DNA of 64,000 nucleotides from positions 102,830 through 166,829 of the forward strand of contig JACTMJ010000010.1 of the NCBI GenBank assembly GCA_014584705.1, in the 5' to 3' direction. The notes under the pieces are model-generated. The model made no database searches and was not told the DNA's origin. It was given only the letters and a program-made list of their open reading frames with translations. The position numbers and the translations under genes were made by a program. Positions 8,034 through 15,237 of the stretch are shown here, in pieces. Each line of letters starts with the position of its first letter. Positions within the stretch are counted from its first letter, which is position 1. Source of the stretch: Acidobacteriota bacterium (GTDB taxonomy: Bacteria; Acidobacteriota; Terriglobia; Bryobacterales; Bryobacteraceae).

Positions 8034-8897
8034 ATGAAGAACTTGCATCGCCCTCTTTTGATTTCAGGCTTCTTGTTGCTTGCTCTGTTTGCCGTTTCCT
8101 GCACGAAGACGGAGAGTTCCGCGCCGGTGGCGGAGGCGCCAGCCGCGGACGCGGCTCCACCCGCCACGGAGGCTCCCGCTACGGCGCCCCCCGCGGGTTC
8201 CTCCGTTGCCCCCGCCTCGAAGCCCGGGGCGGCCACGAGCGCTTCCGCGCCAGCCCGTACGAACACGGCGCAAAACCAGCGCCCCGCGCAGGGAAATTCG
8301 AACTCAGCGACCAGCGGATGGGGGGATAGCCCGTCCTCCGCTTCTCACGTCTCCACCGCGCCCGCCGCGCCCGTCCTGAAAACCTATACGCTTCCCAGTG
8401 GCAGCAGCGTCGCGGTCCAGACGACATCCACCCTTTCGACGAAGACCGTCGAGGCGGGGGCGACCTTTGCCGGTTCTCTCGCGGAACCCCTTACCGTGGA
8501 TGGCAAGGTGATCGCGGAGCGCGGCGCGAACGTAGTGGGCCGTGTCACGGAGGCGGACGATGGCGGCCGCGTGAGAGGGAAGGCCTATCTGGCAGTGGCG
8601 CTCACTTCCATCCAACTCGTGAACGGGGAGAGCGCTTCCGTCCAGACCTCGCCATTCGGCCAGGAAGCGAAATCCACGAAGAAGAAGGATGCCGCGAAGG
8701 TCGGGATCGCTAGCGGAATCGGCGCCGCCATCGGTGCCATCGCCGGGGGAGGGAAGGGTGCTGCCATCGGAGCGGGCGTCGGCGCCGGCGCCGGAACCGG
8801 CGCGGTGCTGGCCACCAAGGGGGATGCCGCCGTCATTCCCGCGGAGAGCGTGATCCGTTTCCGCACGCAGTCTCCGATCTCCGTGAAGTTGAAGTAG
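8034..8897 (+). CDS. lipoprotein with glycine-zipper segment
   Basis: A 287-residue envelope protein. A signal peptide ends in a lipobox-like AVSC (Cys23). Residues 25-115 are an Ala/Pro/Thr-rich low-complexity linker. A globular region (about 118-215) contains VTEADDGGRVRGKAYLAV and similar beta-rich sequence, followed by a glycine-zipper (about 224-262: GIGAAIGAIAGGG and GAGVGAGAGTGAV), typical of membrane-inserting SlyB/YMGG-type segments. A GGATGAGAG region lies shortly upstream of the ATG. It is divergent from the NtrC gene and ends at a strong hairpin. The exact role is unknown; envelope integrity is a reasonable inference. Confidence 0.75.
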   Translation: MKNLHRPLLISGFLLLALFAVSCTKTESSAPVAEAPAADAAPPATEAPATAPPAGSSVAPASKPGAATSASAPARTNTAQNQRPAQGNSNSATSGWGDSPSSASHVSTAPAAPVLKTYTLPSGSSVAVQTTSTLSTKTVEAGATFAGSLAEPLTVDGKVIAERGANVVGRVTEADDGGRVRGKAYLAVALTSIQLVNGESASVQTSPFGQEAKSTKKKDAAKVGIASGIGAAIGAIAGGGKGAAIGAGVGAGAGTGAVLATKGDAAVIPAESVIRFRTQSPISVKLK

Positions 8898-8928
8898 TCC
8901 CGTTACTCCGGGTATTTGTCCGCAAGCC

Positions 8929-8959
8929 AAGAGCGCGGCCCCCGCACGGCCGCGCTCTT
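8929..8959 (+). terminator. strong hairpin after the glycine-zipper lipoprotein gene
   Basis: A perfect 12-bp stem (AAGAGCGCGGCC, 8929-8940, with GGCCGCGCTCTT, 8948-8959) around a 7-nt loop, 32 bp after the stop codon. It has no long T run. Confidence 0.6.
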
Positions 8960-9106
8960 CGCGCGTCCGCCCGCTCCGCGGTCTGCTTCCGGGCCGCGCC
9001 TTCGATACACTGGAAAGTTGCGGCACGCGCAGAGGACCGCCAGGCTGTCTTGCTCCGTTTTGCCGGCGCGTCCGGCCCGTAGCCCGGGCCTTGTCAGGAG
9101 TACAAC

Positions 9107-10189
9107 ATGAAATACGGTCTTAATATCCGCCCGGATGGCGCGCTCGATTTTCTCTCGCTCGGCGCGCTCGTCCACCGTCTCGACCCCGGCATCATCCCCT
9201 TCCGTAAGGCCACCGAGTGCCAGATTCATGTGAGTGGGGGCGAGTTCAACGTCGCGGCGAATCTCTCCGATTGTTTTGGCCTTGCCACCGGCGTCGCCAC
9301 GGCGATGGTGGATTACCCCATCGGCCAGCTCATCGCGGAGCGAGTCCGCGCCATGGGCGTGAAGCCCTTCTACAAGCACTTCAAGCACGATGGCGTGCAT
9401 GGCCCAAACATGGCCACGGTCTATAGCGATCGCGGCCACGGCGTTCGCGGGCCGGTTGTCTTCTACAACCGCTCGAATGAAGCGGCGCAGCGCCTGAAGC
9501 CGGGCGATTTTGATTGGGCGTCCATCTTCGGCCAGGGGGTTCGCTGGTTCCATAGCGGCGGTATTTTCGCGGCGCTATCGGAAACCACCGCCGACGTGAT
9601 CGTCGAAGCCATGAAGGCCGCCAAGGAGGCGGGCGCAACCACTTCGTTTGACCTCAATTACCGCGAGAAGCTCTGGAATATCGTGGGCGGGCACGAGCGC
9701 GGCGTGGCGCAGATCAAGCGCATCGTCGATTATGTAGATGTGCTGGTCGGCAATGAAGAAGATCTCCAGCTCGGCCTCGGCATCCCGGGGCCGGAAGTGG
9801 CCGCGAAATCGAAGCTCGACCCCAGCGCGTTCTTCGGCATGATCGGTAACGTGAAAGCCAAGTTCCCGAACATCAAGGTTGTCGCCACCACCCTCCGCGA
9901 AGTCCATTCCACGAACCGGCATAGCTGGGGCGCGGTTGCCTGGGTAGACGGCAGTACGTACATCTCGCCCACGGCGGAGCTGGACGTCTATTGCCGCATC
10001 GGCGGGGGAGACGGCTTCGCTTCCGGTTTCATCTATGGTCTGTTAACCGGCGAGGAACCGGAGCAGGCGCTCAAGCTCGGTTGGGCGCACGGCGCGCTGC
10101 TCACCACGTTCCCTGGGGACACCACCATGGCCACCGTGGACCAGGTGCGCGCCTTCGCCAAAGGCGGGTCCGCCCGCGTGCAGCGCTAA
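9107..10189 (+). CDS. PfkB-family carbohydrate kinase, 2-keto-3-deoxygluconate kinase-like
   Basis: A 360-residue ribokinase-fold sugar kinase that would phosphorylate a sugar or keto-sugar with ATP. The N-terminal substrate motif is seen as SGGEFNVAANLS (about 43-54), and the C-terminal PfkB signature GGGDGFASGF contains the catalytic base Asp302. It is longer than many PfkB members, with extra sequence around residues 90-130. No aldolase or dehydratase is adjacent, so substrate is inferred from overall resemblance only. It ends at a bidirectional hairpin shared with the convergent protease gene. Confidence 0.85.
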   Translation: MKYGLNIRPDGALDFLSLGALVHRLDPGIIPFRKATECQIHVSGGEFNVAANLSDCFGLATGVATAMVDYPIGQLIAERVRAMGVKPFYKHFKHDGVHGPNMATVYSDRGHGVRGPVVFYNRSNEAAQRLKPGDFDWASIFGQGVRWFHSGGIFAALSETTADVIVEAMKAAKEAGATTSFDLNYREKLWNIVGGHERGVAQIKRIVDYVDVLVGNEEDLQLGLGIPGPEVAAKSKLDPSAFFGMIGNVKAKFPNIKVVATTLREVHSTNRHSWGAVAWVDGSTYISPTAELDVYCRIGGGDGFASGFIYGLLTGEEPEQALKLGWAHGALLTTFPGDTTMATVDQVRAFAKGGSARVQR

Positions 10190-10198
10190 TCGTATCCG

Positions 10199-10233
10199 GC
10201 GGCCCGCTCCCCCCTTGGGAAGGGGCGGGCCGC
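10199..10233. terminator. bidirectional hairpin between convergent genes
   Basis: GCGGCCCGC(T)CCCC at 10199-10212 pairs with GGGGCGGGCCGC at 10222-10233 (12 bp with one bulged T). It fills the 46-bp gap between the kinase and the M50 protease genes, as expected for a shared terminator. Confidence 0.55.
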
Positions 10234-10235
10234 GC

Positions 10236-10874
10236 CTATCCGCGCCCCAGAAACAGCCCCACCAGCCAGAACGCACCGTGGTAGCTGGCCGAGGACATCC
10301 AATTCCCCAGCGGCGTGAACGCCATCGCCAGAATCAGTATCATCAGCCCCATCCGGGCCAGTTCCTGAAACACCGCCGCCGGGACGTTCATCGCCAGCAG
10401 AATCTTTGACCCGTCGAGCGGCGGCACCGGCATCAGATTGAAAATCGCCAGGAACAGCGTCAGATAGGTCGCCCGGCCGCAGAACGAAGCCACTTCCTGA
10501 TTCACTCCAAGCAGAGCGGCCGTTCCGGCGGCAAACGGGATCGCCAGCAGCACGTTCATGGCCGGCCCCGCCAGTGCTACTTTCAGCATTCCGTTCCTGC
10601 CGCCGCGCAGTTTGGAGGGGTTTGTCATCACCGGGCGTCCCCATCCGATCAGCCCTCCGCCCATGAGCGCGAATACCGCCGGCAGAATCACCGTCCCCAG
10701 CCAGTCAATATGCTGAAGCGGGTTGAGCGTCACGCGCCCTTGGATCACCGGAGTATCGTCCCCCAACTGCTTGGCCACCCAGGCGTGGGCGAACTCGTGG
10801 GGAGCCACCAGAATCACGAAAAGCAGCACGGTTAGCGTGGCGTTGATAAGGGTGTTGGCGTCCAATGCGGGCAT
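10236..10874 (-). CDS. site-2 protease-type M50 zinc metalloprotease
   Basis: A 212-residue polytopic membrane protease of the S2P/Rip family. The zinc-binding HEFAH (His26, Glu27, His30) lies in the first membrane segment and the third ligand motif is NLMPVPPLDG. Four or more hydrophobic segments are visible. Such minimal M50 enzymes cleave membrane-embedded substrates, often in signalling, but no PDZ domain and no substrate gene are present. The start at 10874 is preferred over upstream in-frame starts because residues before it are arginine-rich and unlike an M50 N-terminus. Confidence 0.85.
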   Translation of the reverse strand: MPALDANTLINATLTVLLFVILVAPHEFAHAWVAKQLGDDTPVIQGRVTLNPLQHIDWLGTVILPAVFALMGGGLIGWGRPVMTNPSKLRGGRNGMLKVALAGPAMNVLLAIPFAAGTAALLGVNQEVASFCGRATYLTLFLAIFNLMPVPPLDGSKILLAMNVPAAVFQELARMGLMILILAMAFTPLGNWMSSASYHGAFWLVGLFLGRG

Positions 10875-11195
10875 AAGAGAGCTCTTACCAGCTAAGCACA
10901 CCTGCGCTCTCTTTCGTCCTAACGGCTCGCCTCGCGGGAATCGGAAGCCCGTGCGGAACAATCCCGCCCGTGCGGAATCTAATGGAATGAAGCCACTTGT
11001 TGCGAGGCCGCTTCCCGTTTTCCGGTATTCCCCCTTCCGGGAAACGGCGAAACGGCCTCCGGACAGAGTGCCATGTTCCATGCCCTATCGCGAGCGCGGA
11101 CGGTGTGCCTCAACGCCATCAGCGCCTCTTTGCGCGTAATGCTCCCGTTCGCGGCAATCGAACCGCCTGAGGATGTGGTAAATTGAGAGAGTTGC
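10875..11195. other. 321-bp intergenic region between the M50 gene and tRNA-His
   Basis: Must hold the divergent promoters of the protease gene and tRNA-His. A TAAATT-like element sits near 11180, just before the tRNA. I see no credible protein gene or structured RNA. Confidence 0.4.
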
Positions 11196-11272
11196 GGTGG
11201 ATGTAGCTCAGTTGGTAGAGCTCCAGATTGTGGTTCTGGCTGTCGCGGGTTCGAGCCCCGTCATCCACCCCA
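11196..11272 (+). tRNA. tRNA-His (anticodon GTG)
   Basis: Complete cloverleaf. Acceptor GTGGATG (11197-11203) pairs with CATCCAC (11262-11268). D arm GCTC/GAGC. Anticodon stem CCAGA/TCTGG encloses TTGTGGT with anticodon GTG. T arm is GCGGG-TTCGAGC-CCCGT. The extra G at -1 (11196) opposite discriminator C is the hallmark of tRNA-His, and CCA is genomically encoded (11270-11272). Confidence 0.97.
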
Positions 11273-11372
11273 TCCCTCCTTATCCCAGTGTCGGGCGGAT
11301 ACCCTGATCGATTCCCTTGGCATCGCCTCCTTGAGTTAATTTCACGAACAACGCTCATTCCTGCACGGTTCA

Positions 11373-11399
11373 CCTCATGATTCGTTACCCTGTATGAGG
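11373..11399 (+). promoter_or_regulatory. inverted repeat just upstream of the ABC permease gene
   Basis: CCTCAT (11373-11378) and ATGAGG (11394-11399) are perfectly complementary across a 15-nt spacer and end 8 bp before the start codon. In RNA the hairpin would include the purine-rich stretch before the ATG. Function is speculative. Confidence 0.25.
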
Positions 11400-11407
11400 G
11401 GCGGACG

Positions 11408-12223
11408 ATGCCCTCTGCCATGCGATTTCCCGGTTCGTTCTTCCTCCAAAATCTGGTAGCCCGCCGGGAGTTGCTTTACCAGCTCGTCCGGCGGGATTTC
11501 GACAAGCGTTACGTCGGCTCTTTCGGCGGATGGATGTGGGGCGTCATTCAGCCATTAGTGCTGCTGGCCAGTTGGGTCTTCGTCTTCCAGATCTGTTTCC
11601 GCGTGCAGCCCCAGGGGGAACTCGCCCGCAACTACCCGCTCTATCTCTTCAGCGCGCAGCTCCCCTGGACGCTCTTCTCGGATTCGCTCAGCCGCTCGGC
11701 CTCTTCCTTCGTCGACAACCGCAATTTCATCACCAAGACCGTGTTCCCGGTGGAATCCATCCCGCTTTCCATCTTTCTCTCTTCCTGCGTGCAGCACTTT
11801 CTGGGCATGGCCGTACTGGTTGTCGCCACGGCGGTCTGGGAGCGCCACTTGAACGTGTATCTGCCGCTTCTCATTCCGGCGGTCTTGCTCCTCGCCCTGT
11901 TTTCCGTGGGTCTGAGCTGGATTGTCGCCAGCCTCCACGTCTACCTGCGCGACGTTGCGCAGCTTGTTGGCGTGGTTCTCACCTTCTGGTTCTGGTTCAC
12001 GCCGATCTTTATCGAGGAACGCATGGTGCCCGAATCGCTCCGCTTCATCCTCCTCCTCAATCCGATGGCCTACTTCGTGGGTATTTACCGGCAGTGCGTC
12101 CTCGGCTCCGGTGCGCCCGCTCTCTCCGATTTCGCCGTCGCGGCCGCGTTTTCCGTCGCCACCTTCGTCGCCGGAGGTTTCGTATTTCGCCGCCTGCGAC
12201 GCGGTTTCGCCGACGTGCTGTAG
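11408..12223 (+). CDS. ABC-2 type transporter permease, polysaccharide/O-antigen export-like
   Basis: A 271-residue membrane protein with six predicted membrane segments and the Wzm/TagG-type N-terminus (LLYQLVRRDFDKRYVGSFGGWMWGVIQPL), the LPWTLFSDSL region and the terminal NPMAYFVGIYRQC segment. Members export polysaccharide or lipid-linked glycans when paired with a Wzt/TagH-type ATPase. No ATPase gene is adjacent on either side, which is unusual. A substrate-binding-like lipoprotein follows 44 bp downstream, but export permeases do not normally use one. Confidence 0.85.
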   Translation: MPSAMRFPGSFFLQNLVARRELLYQLVRRDFDKRYVGSFGGWMWGVIQPLVLLASWVFVFQICFRVQPQGELARNYPLYLFSAQLPWTLFSDSLSRSASSFVDNRNFITKTVFPVESIPLSIFLSSCVQHFLGMAVLVVATAVWERHLNVYLPLLIPAVLLLALFSVGLSWIVASLHVYLRDVAQLVGVVLTFWFWFTPIFIEERMVPESLRFILLLNPMAYFVGIYRQCVLGSGAPALSDFAVAAAFSVATFVAGGFVFRRLRRGFADVL

Positions 12224-12267
12224 AATGAGGGGCACATTGCCCGCGCACGGCCGCGCCGGCCCTTCTC

Positions 12268-13251
12268 TTGAAGAACAGCCACGGTATTTCCGCCCTCGCC
12301 CCTACCGGGCCGCGTACGCGCCGCCAGTGGCTGGGGCTCGCCGCCGCTCTCGGAATCGCTTCCTGCCGCCATGAGAAACCGCGCGTTGTCTATGTCAACT
12401 CGTACGCTCCCGGCTACGCGCCCGCGGACGCCATCGCGAAAGCCGTTCGCGATGGCCTCACCGGAATCGATCTCGAACTGCAAACGCATGACCTCGGCGC
12501 CCTGCGCGACCCCGCGGCGCTCCCACGGAACGCGGACCGCGCGGCAGTCGCCATCCGCGCGTTTCGGCCCAATCTGAGCCTCGCCTTCGGCGATGAGGCC
12601 ATGCGCCACGTCGTTGTCCCTTACTTTCGCGCCGGTCCCACGCCCGTGCTGTTTTGCGGAGTCGATTGGTCCGCCGACGCCTACGAAGTGCCCAACAAGT
12701 TTGTCACGGGCATGCTGGAGACGCCGCCGGTGGAGGAAACGATTGCGTTGGTGAAGACCGGCGCGCCGGCAATCAAGAGGCTATTCGTCCTCGCGGAAGA
12801 CACGCCGCGCGAGCGGGCGAACCGCCGCTTCCTGGATCCTATTTACTGGAAGTCCGGCCTCTCCACCACCTACGGGCTGGTTTCCGATTTTGAGCATTGG
12901 AAGCGGGCCTTCGGCTGGGCTAATCGCAACGCCGACGTGATCTTTTTCATCGCCAAAGCCGCCATTCGGAATTGGGAAGAAGAGCAGGCGCTCAAGCACA
13001 TTCGAGAGCATATCCGCGTTCCCGTCTTCTGCTGCGACCGTTCCATGATTCGCTATTGCGTCGTCGGCCGCGTGCCCGTCGCGGCGGAAGGCGGCGAATG
13101 GCTGGCGGCCCAGGCCATTCGTATCCTCGGCGGTACCAAGCCGGAAGCGATTCCTCTGGCGCGAAACACGCAATCCCGCATTGTGGGCAACGCGGACCTT
13201 GCGGCGCGCATTCCGTTTCCGTTGCCGCCCGAAGCGACGCTTTCCGCCTGA
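12268..13251 (+). CDS. substrate-binding-like lipoprotein (ABC_sub_bind type)
   Basis: A 327-residue exported protein with a Tat-like lipoprotein signal: twin Arg in TRRQWLGLAAALGIASC, with Cys33 as the lipidation site. The mature part starts with VVYVNSYAPGYAPADAI, resembling the periplasmic-binding fold (PF04392 type) often found alone or as a sensor domain in histidine kinases. Two lobes are suggested by the repeated alpha/beta pattern. The only usable start is TTG at 12268. The ligand is unknown. It lies 44 bp after the ABC permease, so co-transcription is likely but partnership is not demonstrated. Confidence 0.7.
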   Translation: MKNSHGISALAPTGPRTRRQWLGLAAALGIASCRHEKPRVVYVNSYAPGYAPADAIAKAVRDGLTGIDLELQTHDLGALRDPAALPRNADRAAVAIRAFRPNLSLAFGDEAMRHVVVPYFRAGPTPVLFCGVDWSADAYEVPNKFVTGMLETPPVEETIALVKTGAPAIKRLFVLAEDTPRERANRRFLDPIYWKSGLSTTYGLVSDFEHWKRAFGWANRNADVIFFIAKAAIRNWEEEQALKHIREHIRVPVFCCDRSMIRYCVVGRVPVAAEGGEWLAAQAIRILGGTKPEAIPLARNTQSRIVGNADLAARIPFPLPPEATLSA

Positions 13252-13354
13252 GCCTCCGGCCGATCCCCGGGCACGCTGAGCGAAACGCCAAACACGGAGA
13301 ATGCGTCGTGGAATCTGATAGAGTTTGAACTAATCCTGTCCTGAGGTTCGTTCG

Positions 13355-14515
13355 ATGATCCGAATTCCCTTACGATTTCCGCCCGTCGTTCTGGCACTGG
13401 TGGCGTTCTGCCTCAGCGCACTCCTCACACAGCAGTTGTGGTCCCAGGGACAGGGTCCGATTCAACCTCGCACCGGAACGGTAGCACGGCCCAGGCCCGA
13501 CGCGGAAGGCGAGCGGCCCGCGGCGGACGGGCCGAAGGTGGAATCGAAGTATAAGAAGCAGCCGGGCGAGGAGGCCGCCGAAGGCGCGGCGACTTTTCGC
13601 AGCGACGTGCTGACGGTGGATGTGCCCGTGGCCGTGCTCGACAACAAGGGACGATTTATTCCGAATATTCCCCCAGGCTATTTTCGAGTGCTGGAAGATG
13701 GCGTCCCGCAGAAGCTTTCCGGGTTTGAAGTTGGCCAGGCGCCGATGACCGTATGCCTCGTCGTCGAGTTCAGCGCCCAGTTCCAGTCCTTCTGGAGCGA
13801 GACGTGGTATCAGACTCTGGTGGCCACTCAGGGCTTTATTGATACCCTCCAGCCCGAGGACTATCTCGCGATCGTCGCGTACGATCTGCGCCCGGAGATT
13901 CTCTCGGATTTTTCCACCAATCGCATGGACTCCATGCAGGCGATGCGGCGTTTGCAGATTCCGGGCTTCAGCGAATCGAATCTCTACGATGCGCTCAAGT
14001 TCACGCTCGATCGCATGGAAGGCATCGAAGGGCGCAAGGCGATAATCCTGATTTCGAGCGGCATGGACACTTTCAGCAAGCTCAACTTCGGCGAAGCACG
14101 AAAAGTGGTGCAGAACGCAGGCATCCCCATTTACGCCATCGGCCTGATGCAGTGGATTCGCGAGTACATGGATTCCCGCGGAATGATGGGGCCGATTACC
14201 CGCATGGACTTTCTCCAGGCCGACAACCAGATGCGCACGTTCGCCAAAGAGAGCGGCGGCCAGTCTTTCTTCCCGCGATTCTACGGGGAGTTTCCTTCGA
14301 TCTACAACGCGATTCAGCAGGCCATGCGGAACCAGTACAACCTCGTCTATCAGCCTACGAATCTGGAACGGGATGGCAAGTTTCGCCGCATTGAAGTGCA
14401 ACTCGTGAACCCCACCACGGGAGAACCGTTGCGCGTGACCGATGCGAAAGGAAAGCCGATCAAGTATTCGATCGTCGCGAAACGGGGCTACAACGCTCCA
14501 AGGCCCGTGGAATAA
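13355..14515 (+). CDS. VWFA-related acidobacterial domain protein (TIGR03436-like)
   Basis: A 386-residue secreted protein with an N-terminal signal segment (about 5-30), a proline- and charge-rich linker (to about 75), then a von Willebrand factor A-like domain. The segment FRSDVLTVDVPVAVLDNKG followed by FRVLEDGVPQKLSGF is characteristic of the acidobacterial family. The MIDAS site is degenerate: where DxSxS is expected the sequence reads VVEFSAQF. The family is abundant in Acidobacteriota and of unknown function, presumably extracellular protein interaction. GAGG lies 8 bp before the ATG. Confidence 0.85.
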   Translation: MIRIPLRFPPVVLALVAFCLSALLTQQLWSQGQGPIQPRTGTVARPRPDAEGERPAADGPKVESKYKKQPGEEAAEGAATFRSDVLTVDVPVAVLDNKGRFIPNIPPGYFRVLEDGVPQKLSGFEVGQAPMTVCLVVEFSAQFQSFWSETWYQTLVATQGFIDTLQPEDYLAIVAYDLRPEILSDFSTNRMDSMQAMRRLQIPGFSESNLYDALKFTLDRMEGIEGRKAIILISSGMDTFSKLNFGEARKVVQNAGIPIYAIGLMQWIREYMDSRGMMGPITRMDFLQADNQMRTFAKESGGQSFFPRFYGEFPSIYNAIQQAMRNQYNLVYQPTNLERDGKFRRIEVQLVNPTTGEPLRVTDAKGKPIKYSIVAKRGYNAPRPVE

Positions 14516-14655
14516 GGCTTTGAAGCAGATGGATCGCAAGCGAGCCGTACTTCTGGTACGGTTGCATTCATGTCTTCGCGGTTCCTTCGAGAGGGGGCAA
14601 GAGTGCCCGATGTCAAGCACTCAATCTTCCGCTTCTTGAGGCCTTTACGAGTCCA

Positions 14656-14684
14656 TTGACACCGCTTTCACGGGTCTGTTAAGT
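14656..14684 (+). promoter_or_regulatory. promoter of the receiver-domain gene
   Basis: A perfect -35 TTGACA (14656-14661), a 17-bp spacer and a weak -10 TTAAGT (14679-14684) with TG upstream. Transcription would start near 14691, only about 6 nt before the ATG at 14697. Confidence 0.45.
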
Positions 14685-14696
14685 TGCAACAGTCTA

Positions 14697-15161
14697 ATGC
14701 AACGTTCCAAAGGCAGAAACAGTAAAGATCCGGCCCGGCTCCTCTTGCTTGGTACCCATCAGGGAGGGTTGAAAGCCCGCAAAATTTATCTCGAAGAACA
14801 GGGCCATGAAGTCATCGCATGCAACAAGGTGAAAGAAGCTCACTTGCACCTCGCCAGCCCCGGGGTTTCCGTCCTCATCTGCGACTATAAGCTCGATCTG
14901 CAGAACGGAGTGGAATTTTTGCGGGAAACGCGCGCGCAGTATGCCACGCTTCCTACCATCCTGCTCCTCAATCAGGTGGAAGAGATTTCCGTGAACAGAG
15001 AGGATTGCTGCGCGGACCTGGTGGTCTCCAAGCACTTCAATGAATTGACGCACCTTGCCCGCGGCGTGGAGCGGCTGCTCTCCCGCAAGGCTCCGCGCAA
15101 ACGGCCGGCCGCGATCCGCAAGACGGCATCGTCCGCCGCTCGCGCTGGCGGAAAGAATTAA
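14697..15161 (+). CDS. stand-alone response-regulator receiver domain protein
   Basis: A 154-residue protein. Residues 15-130 form a CheY-like receiver: the phospho-acceptor Asp is in LICDYKLDLQNG and the conserved Lys is in VVSKHF, although the acidic pair near the N-terminus is replaced (LLLLGTHQGG), so magnesium binding and phosphorylation may be impaired. The tail (130-154) is basic and disordered. No output domain is present. There is no ribosome binding site before the ATG and a promoter lies very close, so the message may be leaderless. No kinase gene is nearby. Confidence 0.75.
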   Translation: MQRSKGRNSKDPARLLLLGTHQGGLKARKIYLEEQGHEVIACNKVKEAHLHLASPGVSVLICDYKLDLQNGVEFLRETRAQYATLPTILLLNQVEEISVNREDCCADLVVSKHFNELTHLARGVERLLSRKAPRKRPAAIRKTASSAARAGGKN

Positions 15162-15237
15162 CGCACCCGGCCGCGAGGGATGAGCCCGAAGCCGAGTCCT
15201 TTGCGCCAATACCTTTGGAAGTTGAGTACATTTCGTA

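Noticed and set aside
11119..11421. A 100-residue minus-strand open frame across tRNA-His containing DDGARTRDSQNHNLELYQLS
   Set aside because: This is the well-known spurious protein produced by translating the antisense of a tRNA gene; it is not a gene.
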